From Carallia brachiata (lineage: Eukaryota; Streptophyta; Magnoliopsida; Malpighiales; Rhizophoraceae), in contig JADCRB010000072.1 in the NCBI GenBank assembly GCA_021464245.1, positions 1,882,055-1,946,054 of the forward strand: DNA of 64,000 bases, read 5' to 3'. Below the pieces are notes generated by a model, which saw nothing but the letters and a program-made list of their open reading frames with translations, was not told the origin of the DNA and did not search any database. Of this stretch, positions 1 to 11,270 are shown one piece after another. Each line of letters opens with the position of its first letter. Within the stretch, counting starts at the first letter, position 1. The position numbers and the translations under genes were made by a program.

Positions 1-144
1 GGATCAAGTATCCATTTAAATTTGTTATCCTGCACAGCCATGCAGTGGCATATTCTACTGTTCTTTCTAATTGCTATCTGCAGCATACAGAAATGTCCCA
101 CACAGACTTTTTTGATTTCCGACACTTTCTTTTGTTCTTCAAGA

Positions 145-469
145 GTTTGTGTTTGACAAGCACATGTACAATGTGCTGGAGGTGAACGAGACAAGCTATA
201 AGAACTGCAATGATCAAGGCTTCATCAAGAATATCACTCGCGGCGGCCGGGATGTGTTTGAGCTCACTGAGGCAATGCCATATTACTTCTTGAGCAGTGG
301 GGGCTACTGCTGGAATGGAATGAAAGTAGCCATCAATGTTGAGCAGATTCCACCGGCCCCGGCACCTGATCCATTCAAAAATGGTTCCCCATCAAACAAT
401 GGCAGGCAGATGATGCTGTCCATTGCATGCTATGCAGCTTTGGCATGGTCCATTTTCCTGATAGTATAG
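145..469 (+). CDS. Early nodulin-like phytocyanin, last exon (partial)
   Basis: This is the 3' exon of a gene whose first exon lies before the window. The acceptor is in the AAGAG at about 141-145, so the exact first base is uncertain by two bases. The frame opens with FVFDKH and runs to TAG at 467-469. It encodes the second half of a phytocyanin domain (YNVLEV, NITRGGRDVF, YYFLSSGGYCW, MKVAINV), a short Pro-rich linker (PPAPAPDP) and a hydrophobic tail of about 18 residues, as in GPI-anchored cell-surface proteins. The positions that hold copper-binding His in uclacyanins and plantacyanins are Tyr here (YNV, GGYC), which fits the early nodulin-like subgroup that does not bind copper. Family assignment is firm; the role (cell-wall or plasma-membrane glycoprotein) is inferred from the family. 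Confidence 0.85.
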
Positions 470-1270
470 TGTACTTGAGCAGCTTGATATGGTACTACTG
501 AAAGAAAAATGCAGGATTCTATTAGGCTGATAGACTTACTAATCTTTTGCTTTGAAAGACTTTTTTTTTAAAATTTATTAAGATTGTAGACTTTTGCAAT
601 GTGCAATTATTCTCTCTTTGAAAATCAATTTGGGGGAGTGCATTATGCCCATTTATCCCAGGTTTTTTTGTGTTCAAGTATCTTTGAACTTTACCTGTGA
701 ATTTCTGAGTTGATTCGGGCCATTGGGCAATAGCGATTATCAATTGATTGAACTTTTGTGTGTTGTGCAGCATCTATGTTGGGTTGTTGATGACCAAAAG
801 AAACAAAAATGTTACGTGTACAATTGTTTTCTATTTTACGCAACGCAAATTTCTCTATTTTTGTCAGCAAACCACCGTAATTATTACATATAACTCAAAA
901 AACAATCTTTTATAAATCTCTAACTTAAAATTGTGAGAAAGATAAAAAATTTTAAATCTCATCTTCATCAATTTAAAAAATTAGTGACTGCTAAAACCAA
1001 ATTGGGATAAGTCTTCATGCATCAAACCTCAAAGGAAATCAAGTTCTAAATCCAAAAGCAAGGGTTAGAGACATTAGAGAAAAAAAAAAAGGGGGCGCTT
1101 CACAATGAATGAAGTTACTCACAAATATGTATATATCTTTTAATTTTTTCTGTATAAAAGACACTGTTAAAAGAAGAGAACACAAATATCTCAGACAAGT
1201 AGTCTAGAAACAATCAGCAGTAAGCACCAAACGCCGGAGATAAGATAACCAGACACCTTTACAACTCCAA
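470..1270. other. Intergenic region
   Basis: 3' flank of the phytocyanin gene followed by the promoter and leader of the DUF3598-type gene. It is AT-rich with an A11 run near 1080. I see no further gene or mobile element. Confidence 0.5.
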
Positions 1271-4200
1271 ATGGCTTCTCTTTGCTATTCACTCGCCTCC
1301 CTGCCACTACCCACATCATCACCAAGCCCTCTCCGCATCAGGTTCCTTAACCCAAACCCATCTACGTGCTCCATCTCCACTTCCTGGACCCGCAAGACCC
1401 GACCCACAGGCTCACTAGCATCATCCTCACCGGTCTCCGCCACAACTGCCGTGCAAGATGACCCGCAAACTGACCCGGAATCCATGAGCATCGACAACCT
1501 TCACCGTTTCTTTGATCTCAATATTGGTAAATGGCACGGCTCTTTCCATGTAAGTACATATATGTATGTGTATGTATATGCATTGCGTATATTGAAAAGG
1601 GCGTTCGAGGATTTGTCCATTGGATTAAATAGAAGGGCGATTTGTGACTGAAAGATGCAATCTTTATAGTGTTCAACATGTTTAGCTTGTGGGTGGCTGT
1701 GTGCATTTGGGGTTTTTGAGTATATGGATTGGAGGGTTCTTCATTTTGCGTGCTTATGAACTTGGAATTCTATTGATTTCTTGCAGCAATTTGATGCACA
1801 TGGGAAGTTGATGCAGAAAGTGACTACGAGGCTTTCAGTGAGCTCTTATGGAGAGGATGAACTTATTAGTCTTATGCAAACGTAAGCTTAGTTTAACAAG
1901 TATGATGGAAAGACAGAGATTTGTGTGTTAATTTTTACTGACTGTAGTTATTTTGGGAGTAAAGGAGGCTGATGGATGTTGACTAGCATTGCTTTTCTGT
2001 GAAATTTTTCATGTTGGTGAGTTTTTTTTTATTGATGCACGAGAAATTAGAAAGGGACTGTGAAGTTTGATTCAGGTTCATGTATGAATACTGTGAAAAA
2101 CTGAGTGCCCGTCTTGTGTTTTGATGCATAATCTTTGTAAAAATTGTGTCTTCTACAAGAAATAGACGATGACCGTGCTTGTTGCCATACCATACGTTTA
2201 CTATGACTGAAAAAATATAATGCTGCTGTTTTAGGGTTTCTTATGTGAAGAGAATCAAGATTGAATATGCCACATTTTGATTTTATGGACTGCATCTGTG
2301 ATCTGCATTCTGTGGTAATTAATAAAAATACCCAAAGAAACATGGTTTTTGTTTTCTTGTAATTATAGTTATTTATTTTCCTGGAGCAATTTCTGAGACA
2401 TTTTCACTGATTCCAAAGGAGTTATGCAAGTAAAATTCTTGTAATGTGAATCTCCTGATTTTAATTGTCTCCTCTTTACTGTGGCATGATTTGGTTGTTC
2501 GTTGTAGGCTGTACGTAAAACAACCGCCAACAAGTACTTCAATCTGTGGAATGGATGAGGAGCCAGAATGGGCAGAGTACAAGATTAAGGAAACAAACAT
2601 GTTCACTGTGGACAAATATCAGCAGGTGAGCTTTAAAAATAATTAGATCATTTATGGTTTGTTTATAACTTAGTTATAATGAAACTGCGCACTTTTTGGT
2701 CTCTGTTTTTCCTATTGACCATCCATAATGATTTTCTAGTCTGCAGATTGGCTTTTTCCCTGATGAGAAGGCTTTTGCACTGAGGTACCAGACAGCTGGC
2801 ATGTTAGAAACTGTGCTGAGGCAAGGGGTGCTTGGAGAAGATGACACTGGGGAAGAATGGCCCAAGTAAGTCCTTTCTCCCTCAAAATACATCGTCTTTC
2901 ATCTTTTTGTATGCATCTGATTGCAGACAAACACATTAATAGTGTCCTTTCCTGTCATTTGCAATGCAATACCTGAATCCAGGAAGAAAAAATGAATTGG
3001 TGCAGTTATTAAATAGAAATAAATTCTGCCTTCAAATGTAACGGCATTACTCAAATAGTCAATGGATGGGTCCAATGCACTAACACGGTGAGTGGTCTAG
3101 CAAGCATATGTCCAAGTAGGGCAGTTTCTTGTGTTTCCACTTCATTAATGAAAAAGTTGAATCAAAGGCCACAGCAATTGTCTATGAAATTCGTCCCAAA
3201 CAATTATGTTCTATCAGAATCTGCTGTTTGCTCTGCGAAATGTCGGATTTCAGTGCAGAACTTAATATAAAGGGTTTTTGTGACCCATATTTTCCTGAAC
3301 AACCAGAACAAAGATGGACCAATGTTCATGTAATGAACCATGTTATCGTTGATCTTATTGATTACCATAATTTTCTCTTGCGTTGCAATTTTCTGTAGAT
3401 TTATGGTTGTCTTTAACACACTTCACTTCATTATGTTACTGCTTACTTTCTGCGGTTTCTTTTTACAATGCAGAAACCTTAAACTTCCTTCCCATCAGCC
3501 TTCTATAGTATGTGAGAACTGTTTATATTCACTAGAGAAAGATAGGCGAGCAAGAGCCTTTCATATTATGGACCCTAAAGGCATCTTGGAAATGCTTCTT
3601 ATCTTCCTTGAGGATAGAGGTGATGGGATGCTTTTTCCTCCAACACTTGATAGTGACGTGGTGAGTAGTATAATCATTTATGAAATATTGAAGCACATAG
3701 TTTTTCTTCGGCTCTGGCTTGTTTTTGTTGTTTTTTTTTTTGGGGGTGGGGGGGGTGTGGTGTGGGTGGGGGCTTTGGGGATTATTCCTATGCGCACTAA
3801 ATTTGTTTGAAGCTGAAAATCAATGCAGTGGATTCATTGCATGACAATGGTTTTTGTATGATTGCAGGACAGCACGGACAGGCTCTTACCTTTTCTTGGC
3901 AGGTGGAAGGGTCACTCCATAACCAAACGCAGTGGCGTTTATGGAGCAACAATTGCTAAAGCTGATGCAGCTGCTTTACTTGAAATGGATGATAATGGTC
4001 GGCTAATCCAGGTATACATCACTGCTAAATGCCTCTTTCTTTGAATTGGGTCACGTTGGCTGAGTTGATGTTAGTGGGATTGCTTGTTTGAGCTTCTAGA
4101 ATATATCATGCTGTGGCAGTTTGGGCAACTTTGTTAAGAATAAGAGGGCTCATACTGATTGCATCTTTATTCTGTGAAAGTAAGAGACTCTGTTATAACT

Positions 4201-4912
4201 GAAAATCCCATAAACAAATTGAGAGAGGAAACCGCTGTCCCAAGTAATCTTGGTTGAGCAGCCTTTTTATGCTTCATTCTTTTTTTTTTTTTCCTTTTTT
4301 CTCAGCAATCATGTTTTTATTGGTTTTTTTTAATTTCTTTTTAGACTAGATGTTTTTTTTTTCTCCGCACATAATCATCTGTCTCAACTTGGGCAAAAAC
4401 CATTGGGACTCAAGCTCTTTACCATTTATAAAGCATATTCATCTTGTCTCATTTTCCTACCTCTTGGCTTAAGGTAATTAAACCTGTTTACTATGTATTT
4501 GTCCTTTTGGTCTCACGCATAAAAAGTGGATTATCTTCTATTATTTACTGGATTTTATTTTTTAAGGCCAGATACTTGGGCAGAAACTGATTCCCCTTTT
4601 CACCAATAAAAAAATTGTCAGGATATTGCTTCCACTTCCGATGGACACGATGTCACGAGTAATGTGCATTGGATAGGTACAATGTCTAATAACTTGGTCA
4701 CCTTTGATGGAGGATACCAGATGACATTATTACCAGGAGGCATGTACATGGGATGCCCCTGTGATATTGCGAAGAGCGTGGCAGAGTCCAAGTCATTTCA
4801 TTTGGAGTTCTGTTGGCTTGAGGCACCCGGCAAGAGACAAAGACTGGTTAGAACTTACGATGTAGAAGGCTTGGCCGTCTCATCGACTTATTTCTTTGAA
4901 TCTAAACTGTGA
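1271..4912 (+). CDS. Plastid-targeted DUF3598-type protein (7 exons, 410 aa)
   Basis: Exons 1271-1549, 1787-1881, 2508-2625, 2747-2865, 3474-3660, 3868-4011 and 4622-4912 join in phase (1233 nt, 410 aa), all with GT-AG introns. The first 65 or so residues are rich in Ser, Thr, Pro and Arg with no acidic cluster, as in a chloroplast transit peptide. The mature part starts near NLHRFFDLNIGKWHGSF. A second block, LLPFLGRWKGHSITKRSGVYG, resembles the first (F/G-x-W-x-G), suggesting two lipocalin-like halves, the pattern I associate with DUF3598 and related cyanobacterial and plastid proteins. The C-terminus ends in a beta-rich YDVEGLAVSSTYFFESKL. Function is not known to me; a plastid lipid- or pigment-related role is only inference. 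No breaks were seen. Start chosen as the first ATG of the frame, followed by a typical transit sequence. Confidence 0.87.
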
Positions 4913-6029
4913 GATTCCTCATGCTATTTCATTCCAAGATTTCTCCTGTTGCATTGATGGAAACTCCTGCACGCTTGAGCAAAGTTTTTATTTTCACAGC
5001 ATGCAGGCAGTTACACCATATTGTGACTTGAGATCTGATAGCTTTAGTGTAACTAATTTGTTGACTAAAGGTGAAAAATTATCAACTAGTTTGTTCCCGT
5101 ATATGGTGTAATGATTCCAAAAAGACGTGTTTTTACATTAATCATTGTATTTGTTACACAAGTAGTTGTGTTTTTCTACACTATAGCTAATACTTCATGC
5201 TAAGTCCTATGACTGGGAAGCTATCACAGGTGAGTTCCTATCTGGGACCATAAGGGCCTTCTAGAAAAAGAGAAGCATACTGTGGCTGGTAAAACTTGAA
5301 CGATGATGAAGTTAGGAATAACAGGCAAGGGAGTGAAAAATAGAAACAATTATGGGCTTCCATAAGCAACCATTCAAGGGAAAGAAGGCTGAATTAGTTA
5401 CACTAGTTCACTTTGAGTAGTGAGATGAAGAAACTGCATCCTGCAGGCCAACGTTTCCGACTTGGCCTACTGAAAAGCACAGCGCGGTCCTGCCCATGAT
5501 ATATTCAACATAATTAATGCAATACTAGTCTTGGGTTTCTTCATTCATGCCATAATATGAAAAGTTTAGCACGAAAATTACAAATTTTAATTTAAAAAAA
5601 TTAGAGAGATTTTTTGAATATATTAACCCTATATTAATATAATAAGATATCTGTACACTAAAATTAGTCGATCATCTATCCAACCTTGAGGGAAGGAAAA
5701 ATGTACATGAAATTATTACTATAACAATGTACATAAATCAACTAGAAGATGACAAACCGATAAATGGTTCTACCTAAAATTGTCACATCAAATTCATGGC
5801 CTGAAAAGAGTATGCAATGTTAAAATAAATTAGCATCTTATCATGTGCTGTGACCACTCGTCTGGTATGGCCACCATAATCCCAGTTGGTGGATGAGTTA
5901 TTCTAACAGCCCTATTTATGGTATTTGCATGCTAACCTCCTGAACCGCTGGAACTATAAATGTTTATTCTCAAATCTTCATTCCTCAAATGAACATCCAC
6001 CTGAAAGAAAGAGATAATACCTATTCTTA
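4913..6029. other. Intergenic region
   Basis: 3' flank of the DUF3598-type gene, then AT-rich sequence. No gene or clear repeat recognised. Confidence 0.45.
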
Positions 6030-6725
6030 AGATGGTAAGTAAAGAGCATCCAGCCTAAATATTTTGAGCACGTCACATACGTTCAGTGGAAGTAAACTTT
6101 CCTGTAAATTTTTAGACACTGGACATAATTTCCCATTAATTAGATCTAAAAAACCTTGCAATATTGAATCATTATACCTCATTTTCTCTTCTTCTGCGGC
6201 CTGACTGATCAGTTCATCATTCACCACATCAAGCATTTCTTTATCTTGTAAATATTCAACAATCAATGACTTCAAGCCATCAATCTCCTGCATATGGACA
6301 GAAGAATCAATTATGCAGAGACCCTTCCCGTGACAAAGTCAGAAATGCCAGAAGTTCGCAGGATGTTCTAATCACTACAAAATGCAAGATATGAACAAAT
6401 TTGCCATGGCCTTAGAGACTACCACTTTTTCGAATGTTCTAAACTCAATACGTAAGATCAAAGATCGTAACTATAAGCAACCAAAATATGCAACTGTATA
6501 CGCAACGTTAATTGCAGCACTTAAACATGTAGTACCTAGCATGTCCTTTGGCAAAAATTTCAAATATTTCCAGCAACAAATCTTAAACATGGCAACTTAT
6601 TGACAACAAAACTGCTACAACCGAAAAGTGTGTGAATGCGAGCTTGGACTTCAGCTCGTTTATAAAGTCTATTGAACTCCTCAGTTTCCGAAACTCCTTG
6701 TTAGCCTTTGCATATTCATCTGCCA
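6030..6725 (-). pseudogene. Fragment of an organellar peptide chain release factor 1 gene
   Basis: Two or three neighbouring exons survive on the minus strand. The upper one (about 6644-6721, after a GCAG acceptor) reads EYAKANKEFRKLRSSIDFI then NELKSKL. The next (about 6186-6290, after ATGCAG) reads EIDGLKSLIVEYLQDKEML and continues to AAEEEKM. After an intron-like stretch, ESLLPL appears near 6100. This order matches the N-terminal PCRF region of plant mitochondrial or plastid RF1. The splice donor after KSKL is lost (CTCGC where GT is expected), and nothing downstream of ESLLPL encodes the GGQ catalytic domain. It is therefore a gene scrap. The parent gene is not in the window. Confidence 0.6.
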
Positions 6726-7652
6726 TAGAAACATGAACGATGTAACAACTCTGCACTATATATTTTTTATGAAACTATTTATCTTTTAAACTCAATCATC
6801 ACACTTAATTAATAATTAAAAGGTTAGCACTGTTGATCTTCCAAAATGATTGAAACTGATTATAATTAATTGCCCTTTTATTTGCAAGATAAAAAGTTAT
6901 AGTTTAAAATGAGCAAGAAAAGAAAAAGAGATATGTCATATGATATGACTATTTCTCAACTTTATATGTATATATATCTTGCACGACTCATCCCATATGG
7001 CATATATTAACAAAATTAATTATCAAGTAGATTGGTAAGGATAAGCCCAAACCCAAAATCTACGGATCAAAACCTAATAAACACTACACGGAGAAAAGGC
7101 CAATTTGAAGTTTGCACCTTATGGGACATCTCATCAATAAAGGTCACACTTTTCCCAATTTTACCTCCTTCAACTAATAAAAATTTATTAAATCTTTTAT
7201 AAATACTTCAAAGAATATTGTTTGTCAGGTAATAACTTTATACTCTCTAAATTTCTTAACTCCTCATTTACCTGATATTAGACTGACTTAAATATTAAAA
7301 TATTAGCGTTGAGTCTCATCCTAACACTTCATAATTTTTTTTGTATATTATAGGTCACAAAGTCCAACCCGGTGCTCTCCCCTTTTTATAATCCAGTCCA
7401 TTCCATTCATTTGATAATAAGTTTTGGTTGGATGAGTCTTCCTCCAACTACCAAGTTTGGAGTTCAATTCTCAAATTTCTTATTTCATTACCTTACTCTC
7501 CAACCATATGATCTCCAGCTTTTAAAAAAGAAAAAATCATGCATGATAAATTGATAATATCGCATATATATCGCAGGATTGTATTAAACTCATTTGAGAT
7601 ATTTTGTAATATTGAGTGATGAAAAGGAGAAGAAATATGAGACCCAGATAAC
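6726..7652. other. Intergenic region
   Basis: AT-rich sequence between the release-factor scrap and the 84-bp tandem repeat. Nothing recognised. Confidence 0.4.
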
Positions 7653-7820
7653 ACATCTAAGTACAAGTGTAGGCACAGGAGCGTACGAATACAGATAGGA
7701 ATGGGGTGAGACATAACTATAAAATGGTCTCAATGCACATCTAAGTACAAGTGTAGGCACAGGAGCGTACGAATACAGATAGGAATGGGGTGAGACATAA
7801 CTATAAAATGGTCTCAATGC
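7653..7820. repeat. Perfect tandem duplication, 2 x 84 bp
   Basis: The unit ACATCTAAGTACAAGTGTAG... to ...GGTCTCAATGC occurs twice in direct succession (7653-7736 and 7737-7820) with no difference that I can see. 84 is a multiple of three, so minus-strand frames stay open across both, but there is no gene context. Identity implies a recent duplication or an assembly duplication. Confidence 0.9.
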
Positions 7821-8831
7821 TGTCCAGAAAGCGATATCAAACTATTAGCTTGCAATATACAAACGAAACCTATACAAAATATCCCTCCATATGTTGATAT
7901 ATCAACTCGCTTGTGGTCTTCACTGCCACTACGCCACCACTGCCAGTCGTATTAAGTTATCAACATACAACAGTTGTTGTAGAAAATACTGCACAACTAG
8001 GCTGCTATGCTTGGATACACGTTTATTGCCTGCTAGCCAATAACAATGACAACGACCCACAACCAATTATGTGCACCCCCAACTACCAAAAAAAATTTAG
8101 TAGTTTTATTTAATTAATTTTAAAATAGTTATAGAGTGATATAATTGGTTGAATAATTAATTTTATGAATAATTAAAAAAATTAATATGCTGTTGAAATT
8201 ATTAGATAAAATGGTGTACTTATCTGAAATCATATTGTGTCATTCTAGTTAAAAACCTTATGTATGTTTAATGTGCCATCAGATCAGGTAAACCATCACG
8301 TGACATTGAACACTGATATGACAGAGTTGCTGAGACTGTTAATGAAAGTAGAACTTTTGGTATATGCAATTTTTGACATCATTTATGATTTTAATTAAGG
8401 CATCGTGCTGTGGTATTTTATTTTTACTCCATTTATAAAAGTCAACCTTATGAGGCAGGTCAAGTTAGATTTAATTTGAGGAAAAACCAATCTTTGAGTG
8501 GAAGTGTTATGTGTAGCAGAGAAATTAATCCCCATGCAGCTGTGCAACTTGTTACCAGGAAAGAGTAGAGACTTGATTCTTTCAAAGTGATTAATGCAAC
8601 ATAGTGGTTGGGAAAATGTTGGTTTCCACCTCCTAGAATGTGCATTCTTAGCGTGTTTACAGTGACACACATTATATTTGGACCAAAGTTAATTCTAGAG
8701 GCATTTTATTAGTTTAAATTTTGTAAAGGTATCTCAATACGCAAATTTATGTACTGTAAATTATGGTAAAAGTCATAATTTTATATTAAGTTTTATTCAA
8801 AAAATATATGTTAATTGTTTATTGATTGAAG
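7821..8831. other. Intergenic region
   Basis: AT-rich single-copy-looking sequence. Several short frames have no recognisable product. Confidence 0.4.
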
Positions 8832-8845
8832 AAATAAATGTTACT

Positions 8846-9040
8846 ACTAGTGAACGTTGGTGTGAATGGCAGAGACTCGTCGTTTAACTAGAAGTCTCGA
8901 ATTCGAGTTCATGAGAATGCAGCCGCGTTAAATATTTACTGAAAGACCTTTACCGTCTTTCGAAATCCTGTCTAGATCTATCCAGATTAGTCAGTCTATT
9001 AAATTGAATACTGAACCGTTATAGATAAAAATAAATAAAT
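8846..9040 (+). mobile_element. tRNA-type SINE
   Basis: A short element with an A-box-like TGGTGTGAATGGCAGAG near 8858, a B-box-like TCGAATTCGAGTTC near 8897, a non-tRNA body and a 3' tail of TAAA repeats. It is flanked by a near-perfect 14-bp direct repeat, AAATAAATGTTACT (8832-8845) and AAATAAATATTACT (9041-9054), as expected of a target-site duplication. The flank is low in complexity, so the duplication is supportive but not decisive. Its 3' half recurs at 42648-42752. Confidence 0.6.
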
Positions 9041-9054
9041 AAATAAATATTACT

Positions 9055-10410
9055 TTATCACTTGTTCTATGAAATTAAATTGACATCATCATGTTGTATA
9101 GGATTGAAAGGACATAAATTATCTAGATACAAAGAAGCAATTACACGAACATAGAATTGATGAATAAAAATTGATACAATTAATAAAATTGCCTTATTTT
9201 TTTCTTCTCTGAATAAACTCACGTTTTAAATTATGATAATAATATTTATATTTTTTTCTACCAACTGCGTCAAACACTGTTCATAACTTGCGTATTCAGC
9301 AAGTATTTTCCCAAAATTAAAAATAAAAAAAAAAAAAAAACAAAGAAAAAGAGAATTAAAAGCTGTAACGGTAAACGACCGGCACACAATGCCGGTCGAG
9401 TAATGATATTTGGTCCTAGCCGTTTGATTAAAATGCATTGCATAGTTAATCGTACGTTATTATTTAAACTGTTAGGAAACCCGTATGCACCTGCGTTGGC
9501 ACCAGATTATAACTCCATGGGAGGACCCCACGTCAATGATTGATCAACCAATCAAAGGCCAATTAGTAAAGGCGGCCAGGTTGTGTGGGACACACACGGC
9601 ACCCCTCTGATGCCAATCTTTTCTTTCCGGGGGTGACCCTTTCTCCGCTGTCACTACTCCATCCATTTATCAATTGAGCTTAATTAGAATGCACAGTAAA
9701 ATGCACGTGAGATCTCTATATTTAATAATTTATTATTATTTTATTTTTTAAAAATTTAATAATTTTTTACTAAATTACGTAATATTAAACACACTCACTT
9801 TAATGCTTTTATTATGTTGGCGCCAAAATTTTCCCTTTTATGATTTGCTATGTGCCTATGATGTATTTTTCAAAAGGAAAAAAAAAAAAACACCATGCTG
9901 TAATAAGTTAAGCAGACTATTGACTGAAAAAAAAAAAAAAATTAAGCACACAATATCCACAAATTCAATATTCCAATCCATCTTTCTATTGTTGTTATTA
10001 TTATTAAAATCCTGCCAAATTATCTACCAAAATTTTGTTTGAGAATACACATTTAATTGCTGAAAAGCACTGCCTGCCATTGTTTAAGTTATTATCAAGT
10101 CAATTTACTCAGCCACATATTAATTTTAAATTTTGTTCAATATAAAAAAAAATAATCCCATGAAGAATCACAACCAATTTTCTATTTAGATCAACTCATG
10201 GAGTTATTGAGAACCATAATTTAGCATTAACATGTTGGAAGACATCATCCAATTTATTTTTACACTAATATCATTTCTCAAGCACTCAATTTCATTTTTT
10301 TCACTGTTAGTGTATCTAAAAATAAAATAATAAATAATTGAATTAAAAAGGCTTGAGGATGAATCAACAATGAAAATTAAGAGGGGTTAACCAAAGGGGC
10401 CTTAGCTTGA
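9055..10410. other. Intergenic region upstream of the WRKY gene
   Basis: AT-rich, with several poly-A runs. A patch at 9480-9660 is less AT-rich. No coding sequence recognised. Confidence 0.4.
9376..9398. other. Short perfect inverted repeat
   Basis: CGACCGGCA, a five-base spacer CACAA, then TGCCGGTCG: nine perfect GC-rich base pairs in an AT-rich setting. Role unknown. It could be a protein-binding palindrome or the remnant of an element. Confidence 0.6.
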
Positions 10411-10423
10411 TTGACCGTTGACA
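10411..10423 (+). promoter_or_regulatory. Pair of W-box cores upstream of the WRKY gene
   Basis: TTGACC at 10411-10416 and TTGACA at 10418-10423 lie head-to-tail, about 850 bp before the WRKY start codon. TTGAC is the core bound by WRKY factors, and clustered W-boxes in WRKY promoters are known to mediate auto- or cross-regulation. Function here is inferred from motif and position only. Confidence 0.4.
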
Positions 10424-10499
10424 GCGATTTGGCACTTGTGGGGAGCTGAGCGGAGCATTTAATTTGAACCTAACAATAGTAGGAGTAGAGGTGAAAAAA

Positions 10500-10770
10500 A
10501 TGAGTCGACTAGAATAGCTGAATTTAAATAACCCTAAATTTGATTTGATTTAATTAATATTAATTAAAAAAAATTAATGACTTGTAACAACCTAAAATTA
10601 GATTAATTTAAACTCGAAACAATCTAAAATTTAAATAATGTGAATTTTAAACAACCTTAAATTTAAATAATCTAAAATTAAAATAACCTAAAATTCAATT
10701 AACCTAGAATCTAATTAATTCTAAATTTGATTAATGCGAATCTAAAACCCAAATGATTAGAAATTTAATA
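10500..10770. repeat. Degenerate AT-rich minisatellite-like stretch
   Basis: Variants of AACCTAAAATT and AATTTAAATAA recur about every 15 to 20 bases through this segment. The units are imperfect and the array carries no open frame. Confidence 0.5.
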
Positions 10771-11270
10771 TACTCTTGAAATTTCCTGGCACCCCGATAA
10801 ATTCAAAATCCAGAGTTTGAATCCACTAAGCTGCTAATAATTAATCCCACTTAATAATTAACCCAATTATTATCGGAATTAGATAAAGGCCTTGCAGCCC
10901 TTGGTTTGGCCAATTCGGACATGAAACACAAGTCGTCGCTCCGGCTGTCCATTTTTGCTACTTTTTAATTTTTTTGACGTCCATTTTTGCTACTTGCTAG
11001 CGCGGACTTTCCAGAACCTTTTTTTTTTTTTTAAGACAGCACGAAACTGCTCTTACCCCAAGTACGAGATAGAGAGAGATAAAGATAGGCAGAACTAGAG
11101 AGAGAAAACCATAAAAATATAAAAAAAAAAGAAAAAAAAAAAAACTCCATATTTATAGAGATAGCATAGAAAGAACAAAACCAGGAAAAAACCATAAAGA
11201 TTGAAACTTTTGCTCGCATAGTAATCTGTTTTTGGTTAAAATTAAGTATTTTTTTATTTTGTTCCATGTA

